DNA from: Halioglobus japonicus
Lineage (GTDB): Bacteria; Pseudomonadota; Gammaproteobacteria; Pseudomonadales; Halieaceae
Assembly: GCA_902705825.1 (NCBI GenBank)
Contig: CACSIL010000023.1
Location: 241,344-305,343 of the forward strand
Length of the DNA: 64,000 bases
Direction: 5' to 3'
A program made the position numbers and the translations under genes. The notes under the pieces are model-generated. The model searched no databases. It was not told the origin of the DNA and saw nothing but the letters and a program-made list of their open reading frames with translations. Every line of letters starts with the position of its first letter. Position 1 is the stretch's first letter. Below are positions 54,823-62,186 of this stretch, one piece after another.

Positions 54823-56454
54823 TCATTCTGGAAAGGTATAGTCTGCGAATATCTCGCGCAGCTTAACTTTCTGTATTTTGCCCGTCGCGGTATGTGGTAG
54901 CTCATCGACAAACTCCACCGCCTCGGGCGTCCACCATTTGGCGATTCTGCCGTCGAACCAGGCCAGCATTTCCTCCGCAGTAAGATCTTGGCCCTGCGGG
55001 CCCCGCACCACAATCAATAGTGGTCGCTCACTCCACTTGGGATGAAAGTGCCCGATAACCGCAGCTTCGGCCACCTTGGGATGATCGGTGGCGACGTTCT
55101 CCACTTCTATCGAGGAAATCCATTCACCACCGGACTTGATCACGTCCTTGGTGCGATCGGTGATCGCCATATAGCCATCGGCATCGATGGTGGCGACATC
55201 GCCAGTTTCAAACCAGCCTTCCTCCTTGGAATGGGCATCGGAGTCTTCCAATTTGAAATAGCTGGAACAAACCCAGGGACCGCGCACCATCAACGAACCA
55301 AAGGCCACACCATCCCACGGCAATTCCGCGCCATTATCATCGACAATTTTCATTTCCACGCCAAAAATTGGTCGACCGCCTTTCAGGCGCACCTTCGCAA
55401 ACTCCTGCTCGCTGTATTTTTCCCGTTCGGAGAAGCTGGCATTGGCAGTGCCCAGCGGGCTCATCTCAGTCATCCCCCAGCCGACTCGCGCCTCTACGCC
55501 ATAGCCATCGAACTCCTCCATAATAGAGAGCGGGCAGGCGGCACCGCCCACTACGATCTGCTTCAGTGAATCGACGCGTTCGCCACTGGACCTCAAGTGA
55601 GCAAGCACGCCCAGCCACACGGTTGGTACACCCGCTGACAGCGTTACCTTCTCCTCGTTGATCAATTGACACAGCGTTTCACCATCGCCCATTTTGCTAC
55701 CGGGAAATACCAGCTTCGCGCCTGCCATCGGGCAGGAGTAAGGGTTACCCCATGCGTTAACGTGAAACATCGGAACAATGGGCATCACTACATCGCTGCT
55801 GGAGATTCCCAGCGCGTCGGGCATCATCGTGGCATAGGCATGCAGCATGGTGGAGCGGTGCGAGTACAGCACGCCTTTGGGGTTGCCGGTAGTGCCCGAG
55901 GTGTAGCACAGAGCACAGGCGGCATTCTCATCCAACGGCGGCCACTGGAAAGTGGCGCTGCCGGATGCGACGAGTGATTCATAACAAATCGCATTGGGCA
56001 AAGTCGTGGCTGGCATGCTGTCTTCACTCGCCAATATCACCCAGCCCTTTACTGTCGGGCATTGTGCTGCGAATCCCTCAACCAGCGGCACAAAGTCCGG
56101 GTCCAGGAAAACGTAGCGGTCCTCGGCGTGGTTGATAATAAAGACCAGCTGCTCGGGGAAAAGACGTGGATTAATCGTGTGGCATACATAGCCACTGCAG
56201 GCAGAGGCATAGTAGGTTTCCAGGTGCCGATAGTCATTCCACGCCAGCGTGGCAATACGGTCACCCTGCTCCAAACCCCAATGTGACATCGCGTCGGCCA
56301 GTTGTCTGGCGCGCGCAAATGCCTCTCGATAAGTATAGCGATGGCGAGGATTCTCCGCTGTTACTGAGACGATCTCGGCGCTGCCGTTGACGCGCTCTGC
56401 ATGTTCAACAATAGACGATAATGTCAGTTGTTGGTTCATCATCAAACCATTCAT
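54823..56454 (-). CDS. Fatty-acid-type acyl-CoA synthetase (AMP-binding)
   Basis: This 543-residue adenylate-forming enzyme has the family signatures: CYTSGTTGNPKGVLY (about residue 190), GWGMTEMSPLG (about 340), GWFETGDVATIDADGYM (about 430) and a C-terminal GKIQKVKLRE with the catalytic Lys. It is similar to the medium-chain and methylmercaptopropionate-type CoA ligases. Expected reaction: carboxylic acid + ATP + CoA to acyl-CoA. A beta-lactamase-fold hydrolase gene starts the same leftward group 76 bp upstream. Two later ATGs (56442 and 56439) are also possible starts. Confidence 0.9.
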   Translation of the reverse strand: MNGLMMNQQLTLSSIVEHAERVNGSAEIVSVTAENPRHRYTYREAFARARQLADAMSHWGLEQGDRIATLAWNDYRHLETYYASACSGYVCHTINPRLFPEQLVFIINHAEDRYVFLDPDFVPLVEGFAAQCPTVKGWVILASEDSMPATTLPNAICYESLVASGSATFQWPPLDENAACALCYTSGTTGNPKGVLYSHRSTMLHAYATMMPDALGISSSDVVMPIVPMFHVNAWGNPYSCPMAGAKLVFPGSKMGDGETLCQLINEEKVTLSAGVPTVWLGVLAHLRSSGERVDSLKQIVVGGAACPLSIMEEFDGYGVEARVGWGMTEMSPLGTANASFSEREKYSEQEFAKVRLKGGRPIFGVEMKIVDDNGAELPWDGVAFGSLMVRGPWVCSSYFKLEDSDAHSKEEGWFETGDVATIDADGYMAITDRTKDVIKSGGEWISSIEVENVATDHPKVAEAAVIGHFHPKWSERPLLIVVRGPQGQDLTAEEMLAWFDGRIAKWWTPEAVEFVDELPHTATGKIQKVKLREIFADYTFPE

Positions 56455-56530
56455 CGATACTGTACTCCAACCTTATTGTTAGTGTTGAGCCCCGGCGGGG
56501 CACTGTGAATGTTTCCCTGTGGCCGGCCCC

Positions 56531-57367
56531 TCACAGGTCCGACATCTCCCAGGTGTCATCCTCGGCATGCAACCGCGCACGCGTTTCGCACTGCAATTTG
56601 ATCAAGTGCGCTGCAAGCGATAGTTTCGCCATTTTGTGCAGACTGGTGCTTACATCGTCGTAAACCACCTTCACTAAGTTATCCAAAGACGTGCGGCCAG
56701 TCTTGTGCAGGCCTGCGACCACTTTTTGTTCGCGCTGCAAGCGGTGATTCACCAGCCAATCCACCGCCACTATCGGTTCAGACATGACGTCGCCGTGACC
56801 GGGTGCTATGAACTTCAGCGGGTAGTTCAGCAGCAGTTGCAGCGACTCGATATACGCTTTCATATCACCGCTTGGCGGGATGATCACCACCGTCGAGCCA
56901 TTCATAATATGATCACCGGCGAACAGCATGCCTTCTTCCTCCAGAAAGTAGCAATAATGATTGCCTACATGACCGGGCGTGTGGACGGCGCGCAAGGTAA
57001 ATTCACTGGTTTGCAGTACATGGTCATGCTGCACTTCCAGCGACGGCTTGAACGTCTTGTCCTGAAACATATCATCGGGCGGGGATGCACCGATGACTTG
57101 CGCGCCAGTGGCCTCAGCTACTGCCTGCCAGGCGGGCGAATGATCCGGGTGAGTGTGCGTGCAGACGATCCAGCGTATACGATCGCCCGCCGCCGCGAGA
57201 ATCGCATCAATGTGAGCGGGAATAGCCGGACCTGGGTCCAGCACCGCGACATCCTCATCGCCAAGCAGATAGGTATTGGTTCCCGGCCCGGTCATTACAC
57301 CGGGATTGGGAGCCACCAATCGCTGCACAAGGGGGTTGAGTCGAAACGGTACACCGGGGTCAAACAT
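56531..57367 (-). CDS. MBL-fold metallo-hydrolase (LACTB2-like)
   Basis: This 278-residue protein has the metallo-beta-lactamase fold. The metal-binding sequence HTHPDHSPA is near residue 75, with HTPGHVGNHYC near 145 and APGHGDV near 195, together forming a dinuclear zinc site. The C-terminal helical tail (LQREQKVVAGLHKTGRTSLDNLVKVVYDDV) is typical for the LACTB2/CPSF-like group. Known members are RNases, thioesterases or glyoxalase-like enzymes. The gene begins four bases after the fabV stop, so it is coupled to enoyl reduction, which suggests a lipid-linked thioesterase role, as an inference. A possible acyl-CoA synthetase partner lies downstream. Confidence 0.87.
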   Translation of the reverse strand: MFDPGVPFRLNPLVQRLVAPNPGVMTGPGTNTYLLGDEDVAVLDPGPAIPAHIDAILAAAGDRIRWIVCTHTHPDHSPAWQAVAEATGAQVIGASPPDDMFQDKTFKPSLEVQHDHVLQTSEFTLRAVHTPGHVGNHYCYFLEEEGMLFAGDHIMNGSTVVIIPPSGDMKAYIESLQLLLNYPLKFIAPGHGDVMSEPIVAVDWLVNHRLQREQKVVAGLHKTGRTSLDNLVKVVYDDVSTSLHKMAKLSLAAHLIKLQCETRARLHAEDDTWEMSDL

Positions 57368-57371
57368 AAGC

Positions 57372-58562
57372 TCAGACCATATTTGCGATTGTCACTTCGG
57401 GATTAACATCGGCGTCGTAATCCACGCCGTCCACTTCAAAGCCGAACAGTTGCAGGAACTCGCGCTTGTAGCCCACAAAGTCTGACAGCTGATGCAAGGT
57501 ATCGGTATTGATCTGTTCCCACAACTCCCCGACCGCTGCCTGTATCGCTGGATCAAGCTCCTTACCATCGGCGCGCAGACGGCCTTCTTCATCCATATGC
57601 GGGTTTGCGTTGTACAGGGAATCGCGGAACAGCCCGTCGATCTGTTCTATGCAACCCTCGTGAATACCCTGCTCTTTCATCACTTTGAACAACAGCGCGA
57701 GGTAAATGGGCATCGCGGGAATTGCTGCACTGGCCTGCGTAACAACCGCTTTGAGAACAGAGACGCGCGCATCCCCACCGTTTGCAGCCAGGCGCTCGCG
57801 AATGCTGATTACACGCTTATCCAGATCTTTCTTGGCCGCGCCGATAGTGCCGTGCCAGTAAATATCCCAGGTCAGCTTTTCGCCGATATAGGTATACGCA
57901 GTGGTTTTTGCCCCGTCGGCCAGCACACCTGCATCGTCGAGTGCATCAATCCACATCTGCCAATCTTCGCCACCCATCACCGCCACGGTGTTATCAATTT
58001 CCTCTTGAGTGGCCGCTTCAAGATGAAAATCCTGTACCTCTTCCTTGTCGGTGTTGACGCCTTTTTGCGTGGCATCGCCGCCTATCGGTTTGAGCGTAGA
58101 GTTGTGCACAACGCCGGTGACCGGGTGCTGTCGACGGGGCGAAGCCAGACTATAGACCACCAGGTCGACCTGCCCCAGATCGGCCTTGATGGTATCGATA
58201 GTCTTCTGCTTGATCTCGTCACTGAAGGCATCGCCGTTAATGCTTTTTGCGTACAAGCCATCAGCTTCGGCGTATTTGTGAAAAGCAGCCGAGTTATACC
58301 AACCCGCCGTGCCGGGTTTTTTCTCGGTGCCCTCTTTTTCAAAGAACACACCCAGCGTTGCAGCGTTGCAGCCAAAGGCCGCAGTAACCCGCGACGACAG
58401 GCCATAGCCAGTGGAGGCACCGATCACCAGCACCCGTTTCGGGCCGTTCTCGATACTGCCCCTGCCTTTGACATAATCGATCTGCCGTTTAACATTGGCA
58501 TCGCAACCCGTTGGATGTGTCGTTATACAAAGGAACCCGCGTACACGTGGTTTGATGATCAT
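57372..58562 (-). CDS. fabV: Trans-2-enoyl-ACP/CoA reductase FabV
   Basis: FabV reduces trans-2-enoyl-ACP (or CoA) with NADH in the last step of fatty-acid elongation and is not inhibited by triclosan. Its 396 residues match the family. Visible are [15 protein letters not shown] (nucleotide-binding loop near residue 50), [11 protein letters not shown] and [17 protein letters not shown] with the characteristic Y-x8-K active-site pair. It starts with the conserved [19 protein letters not shown]. An AGGACAGG-like site precedes the ATG. The next gene, a metallo-hydrolase, follows after four bases. Confidence 0.97.
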   Translation of the reverse strand: MIIKPRVRGFLCITTHPTGCDANVKRQIDYVKGRGSIENGPKRVLVIGASTGYGLSSRVTAAFGCNAATLGVFFEKEGTEKKPGTAGWYNSAAFHKYAEADGLYAKSINGDAFSDEIKQKTIDTIKADLGQVDLVVYSLASPRRQHPVTGVVHNSTLKPIGGDATQKGVNTDKEEVQDFHLEAATQEEIDNTVAVMGGEDWQMWIDALDDAGVLADGAKTTAYTYIGEKLTWDIYWHGTIGAAKKDLDKRVISIRERLAANGGDARVSVLKAVVTQASAAIPAMPIYLALLFKVMKEQGIHEGCIEQIDGLFRDSLYNANPHMDEEGRLRADGKELDPAIQAAVGELWEQINTDTLHQLSDFVGYKREFLQLFGFEVDGVDYDADVNPEVTIANMV

Positions 58563-58743
58563 TGCGCAACCTGTCCTGATGAGTGAATCAATGTCCGCGC
58601 CAGCACTATCTGCCAGACCCTGAAGAGAGGCGAAAGTTTAACATACCGATCACGCATCGCCGCAAGGTGTGTCAACCGCCTATTCTTGTGTTCGGTGCTC
58701 ACTTACAGTTCAATAGCAGGCCACTTTAGCCGCCACAGTTCAA

Positions 58744-58809
58744 CCTTATGCTCGACTCACCGCTGCCTTATGTCTGATTCACCGCTTGCTTATGTCTGAT
58801 TCACCGCTT
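58744..58809 (+). repeat. Triplicate 22-bp repeat at the miaE start codon
   Basis: Three head-to-tail imperfect copies of a 22-bp unit (at 58744, 58766 and 58788) each contain an ATG: at 58748, 58770 and 58792. The first two ATGs open nine-codon frames (MLDSPLPYV and MSDSPLAYV) that stop at TGA, overlapping the next unit's ATG (TATGTCTGA). Only the third ATG opens the miaE gene, which begins MSDSPLRY. The period is not a multiple of three, so the copies lie in different frames. Units 2 and 3 are nearly identical. Confidence 0.95.
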
Positions 58810-59370
58810 CGCTATAACACGCCAGCCGCCTGGACCGAGGCCGTACTAGCGGATTTCGACAGCTTTCTGCTGGACCATGCAACCGCGGAGAAGAAAGCAT
58901 CCGGAATGGCGGTCTCTATGCTGTCGCACTACCCCGATCGCACGGCCCTGGTCAGTGCAATGGCGGACCTTGCGATTGAAGAACTCACCCACTACCGCGA
59001 GGTGTTGAAATGGATACACCAGCGCGGTCTGGTCACCGGGCCAGACCAGAAAGACCCCTATGTAGTGGCATTTCGCAAGTCGATTAGACAGGGCCGCGAG
59101 GTGTACCTGATGGACAGGCTGCTGACTGCCAGCATCATTGAGGCACGCGGCGCGGAGCGCTTTGCGCTGGTGGCTGCGGCACTGGAAGAGGGACCTCTGA
59201 AAAAGTTCTATCAGTCCATTGCTCGCTCCGAAGAGCGCCACTTCGAATTATTTCTGGATCTGGCAAAGCAGTACCTTGAAGCCGACGCAATCGAACAGCG
59301 TTGGGATGAACTGCTGGACATCGAGGCGGCGCTCGTCGGCAGCCTGCCGATACGCGCCGCGCTGCACTAG
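58792..59370 (+). CDS. miaE: tRNA 2-methylthio-N6-isopentenyl-adenosine hydroxylase MiaE
   Basis: MiaE is a non-haem di-iron monooxygenase that hydroxylates ms2i6A at position 37 of certain tRNAs using oxygen. The 192 residues fit the family. The ferritin-like helices carry metal ligands: FLLDHATAEKKA (Glu), EELTHYREVLKW (Glu and His), ARGAERFALVAA and SEERHFELFLDLA (Glu and His), as expected for the E-ExxH repeated pattern. The start is the ATG at 58792, the last of three repeated ATGs. Two preceding short frames may compete for ribosomes. The next gene, a glycosyltransferase-like protein, begins 22 bp later with an AGGAG site. Confidence 0.93.
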   Translation: MSDSPLRYNTPAAWTEAVLADFDSFLLDHATAEKKASGMAVSMLSHYPDRTALVSAMADLAIEELTHYREVLKWIHQRGLVTGPDQKDPYVVAFRKSIRQGREVYLMDRLLTASIIEARGAERFALVAAALEEGPLKKFYQSIARSEERHFELFLDLAKQYLEADAIEQRWDELLDIEAALVGSLPIRAALH

Positions 59371-59392
59371 TGAACACAGGAGCAAGCGCGTA

Positions 59393-60733
59393 ATGCGCGA
59401 CACGGTCGCCCTGCGCCGCTACCTGCACCGGCATACGGAGCAAGGCTTACCAGCACATATCTTTGCCCAGCCGTACTGGCATCAGGTGCTGGTGGTGCCC
59501 ACCTACAGGGAGTCACCTGCGCTGCTAGAACAACTGACGCGAATTCCCTCCAGCGAGGGAATAACCCTCGTCATACTGGTACTGAATCGCCCCGACTCGG
59601 ATCACGACACACTGGCGAATGCCGCATTGCGAGACGCACTGGCACAGTCAGACTTACCGCGGGCGACACGCGGCCCGGTGTCGGTACACTGCCTGAACAC
59701 AAAAACTGACCTGTATCTCTACGATCTGGAAAAATTGCGTGGACCCACTCCTCGCGCACAAGGTGTCGGCCTGGCGCGCAAAATTGGATGCGATCTAGCC
59801 CTGCAGTGGCGCTCGGCAGGCGGTATCAGCGGCCAATGGCTGTGCAGTACCGATGCCGATGCCCTACTGCCACAAACATACTTTGCGCAACTCGCCCAGG
59901 CGACACCGAAGGCTGCCGCGGCCGTGTTCCCATTTCGGCACATCGCCAGTGCCGACGAAGCCTGCAACACTGCAACGGCGCTGTACGAACTGCGTCTGCA
60001 CCACTATGTGCTGGGCTTGGAGTACGCTGGCTCACCCTATGCTTTCCACACACTCGGCAGCTCCCTGGCAATACCTTTCAGCGCCTACGCCCATGTACAC
60101 GGCTTCCCGAAACGTGCCGGTGCCGAGGACTTCTATCTGTTGAATAAACTCGCAAAGCTAGGACCGGTGGCACGGTTGCAAGGCCCCTGTATTGAGCTGC
60201 AATCGCGAGTGTCCGCACGTGTGCCGTTTGGAACCGGCCCTGCAGTGGCTGCGCTCACAGCTGCCGCGCAGCCTCTCGATTCAGCACTTTTCTATCACCC
60301 ACAGTCTTTTGCTGCACTGGCCGCGTTGCTCGCACTTCTGCCGGTACTGGCAGACCGACCGGAACAGAACCTTGCTGAACTGATGAGCGACAGGGGGTAC
60401 TGGGGCAAAACGGCAGCAAACGCCCTCAACTCACTGGGTATTGCATCGGCACTGGATCACTGCCAGCGACATGCCAGCTCCAGCGAGCAATTTATACGAC
60501 ACTTTCACCAGTGGTTTGACGGTTTTCGCACACTGAAATTTCTCCACGCATTGCGCGACGACGGCTTGCCGCTGTGCTCGCTTGCTGAGCTGAACGAATT
60601 GGCGCCGCCATTGTGGCCAGTGACAGAGAAACGCTGCACTGCGCAGGAAATTGAACTCGGGCAAGCTGACGCCACTTCCCCAAAGATGGGAGCACTGCAG
60701 CACACTGTGCGCCAACACTGGGGCTGGCGCTAA
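59393..60733 (+). CDS. Glycosyltransferase-2-like protein
   Basis: This 446-residue protein has a GT-A-type start (VLVVPTYRESPALLEQL) and an acidic site, WLCSTDADALLPQTY, where DADA corresponds to the metal-binding DxD. A GAEDFYLLNKLAKLG segment near residue 250 matches the acceptor-side ED region. The C-terminal 150 residues are helical and unassigned. The start codon is the ATG at 59393 with an AGGAG site 11 bases upstream; the longer frame would begin within miaE. It is linked to miaE, and since I cannot see another glycan gene near it, its acceptor may be unusual. No signal peptide or membrane span is visible. Confidence 0.83.
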   Translation: MRDTVALRRYLHRHTEQGLPAHIFAQPYWHQVLVVPTYRESPALLEQLTRIPSSEGITLVILVLNRPDSDHDTLANAALRDALAQSDLPRATRGPVSVHCLNTKTDLYLYDLEKLRGPTPRAQGVGLARKIGCDLALQWRSAGGISGQWLCSTDADALLPQTYFAQLAQATPKAAAAVFPFRHIASADEACNTATALYELRLHHYVLGLEYAGSPYAFHTLGSSLAIPFSAYAHVHGFPKRAGAEDFYLLNKLAKLGPVARLQGPCIELQSRVSARVPFGTGPAVAALTAAAQPLDSALFYHPQSFAALAALLALLPVLADRPEQNLAELMSDRGYWGKTAANALNSLGIASALDHCQRHASSSEQFIRHFHQWFDGFRTLKFLHALRDDGLPLCSLAELNELAPPLWPVTEKRCTAQEIELGQADATSPKMGALQHTVRQHWGWR

Positions 60734-60736
60734 GTA

Positions 60737-62122
60737 CTAAAGGCTCAGTTGGCGGATATCGCCAAGCAAACTGACAAGTTGTGTGAAGAACCGCCCGCCA
60801 TCACCACCATTCACAACGCGGTGATCATAGGATAGCGACAGCGGCAGCAGCGTTCTAGGCTCAAACTCGGAGCCGTTCCAGACCGGCTTAATCGCTGCTT
60901 TTGACACACCCAGAATGGCCACTTCCGGCGTATTTACTATGGGCGTGAATCCGTTTCCGCCGATGTTTCCGAGGCTGGATACCGTGAAACACCCGCCTTG
61001 CATCTCGGCCGGGCTTAGCTTGCGCTCCCTTGCCTTGTCGGCGAGTTGGACAATTTCACCGGCCAGCTCCCAAATCGTTTTGCGATCGACATCGCGAATA
61101 ACGGGCACCATCAAACCAGCTGGCGTATCCACTGCCATGCCGATGTGTATGTACTGCTTGTAGACCAGATCCTCTCCGCCACGTGCCAGCGAACTGTTGA
61201 TCTTTGGGTTGTCGCGCAGCGCAACCGCACACGCCTTGAGTATAAAGGGAAGCGGTGAGAGTTTTGTTTCACGCCGCTGCGCCTCGTGCTTGAGCGTTGC
61301 CCTGAATGCTTGCAGGTCGGTGATATCGGCATCATCAAACTGCGTGACATGAGGCACGTTGAGCCAGCTGCGTTGCATATTGGCTGCGGTGAGTTTGTCC
61401 AGTTTGCTGCGCTGCGTGACGTCCACATCACCGAACTTAGCAAAATCCATCTCTGGCACGGCGGGCAAACCAGCGCTACCGGCGACGCCTGCCGAAGGTG
61501 CTGCCACCGCTTTTTTCACATACTGCTGCAGATCTTCCTTCAGGATGCGCCCCTGTGGCCCGCTGCCTTCAACCTGCCCCAACTGCACGCCCAACTCGCG
61601 AGCCAGTTTGCGCACTGCCGGGCCCGCGTAAATGGCCTCGCCCTCCTCACTGCGTTCGGCGGTTGCATCCGCTACACCTGATCCGTCGGGTTCTGGTGTT
61701 TTATTCGCGTCAGCTTTCGATGGCTGCGCCGCAGCCTTGGCCACCTCGGGTTCTGTTTTGTCCTCGGCTGATTTATTGTCAGGCGCCGCGTCCTCATCGC
61801 TGCTATTGGCTGCTTTGGGTTCTTTTGCTTCATCTGAGGAAGCCGGTGCCTCACTGTCGCCAGACTCCGTCTTCGCCGCGTCTCCCGCAACCTCGATTTT
61901 AACTATCGGTGCGCCCTCGGCCAGCTGATCGCCTTCGGCCACTAATAACTCGACCACTGTCCCGGCGAGAGTAGACGGGATCTCCATAGACGCCTTGTCC
62001 GACTCCAGCACGATCAGGCTCTGGTCCAGCTCGACCACATCGCCCACGGCTACCAACAATTCGATAACTTCAGCACCTTCGGCACCGCCAATATCGGGGA
62101 CTGTGACTTGTTCTACTGACAC
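60737..62122 (-). CDS. aceF: Dihydrolipoamide acetyltransferase (pyruvate dehydrogenase E2)
   Basis: This 461-residue E2 chain has one N-terminal lipoyl domain, with the lipoylated Lys43 in ESDKASM. It then has a long Ala/Glu/Asp/Lys-rich linker (about 80-165), a small E3-binding domain (YAGPAVRKLARELGVQLGQVEGSGPQGRILKEDL) and the catalytic acetyltransferase core with DHRVVNG near the C-terminus (His434). E. coli AceF has three lipoyl domains, so the single one here is the short form seen in other gammaproteobacteria. It moves the acetyl group from E1 to CoA. Its gene follows aceE by 64 bp on the same strand. Confidence 0.95.
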   Translation of the reverse strand: MSVEQVTVPDIGGAEGAEVIELLVAVGDVVELDQSLIVLESDKASMEIPSTLAGTVVELLVAEGDQLAEGAPIVKIEVAGDAAKTESGDSEAPASSDEAKEPKAANSSDEDAAPDNKSAEDKTEPEVAKAAAQPSKADANKTPEPDGSGVADATAERSEEGEAIYAGPAVRKLARELGVQLGQVEGSGPQGRILKEDLQQYVKKAVAAPSAGVAGSAGLPAVPEMDFAKFGDVDVTQRSKLDKLTAANMQRSWLNVPHVTQFDDADITDLQAFRATLKHEAQRRETKLSPLPFILKACAVALRDNPKINSSLARGGEDLVYKQYIHIGMAVDTPAGLMVPVIRDVDRKTIWELAGEIVQLADKARERKLSPAEMQGGCFTVSSLGNIGGNGFTPIVNTPEVAILGVSKAAIKPVWNGSEFEPRTLLPLSLSYDHRVVNGGDGGRFFTQLVSLLGDIRQLSL

Positions 62123-62186
62123 ATTATTTTCCTTCTGGTCAAACGGCTATTTACTCAAACTGTTGCTTGCTCAAAGCACGCTATGC

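Noticed and set aside
57492..58586. 364-residue plus-strand frame opposite fabV
   Set aside because: It is antisense to fabV, which is supported by its active-site motif and full family length.
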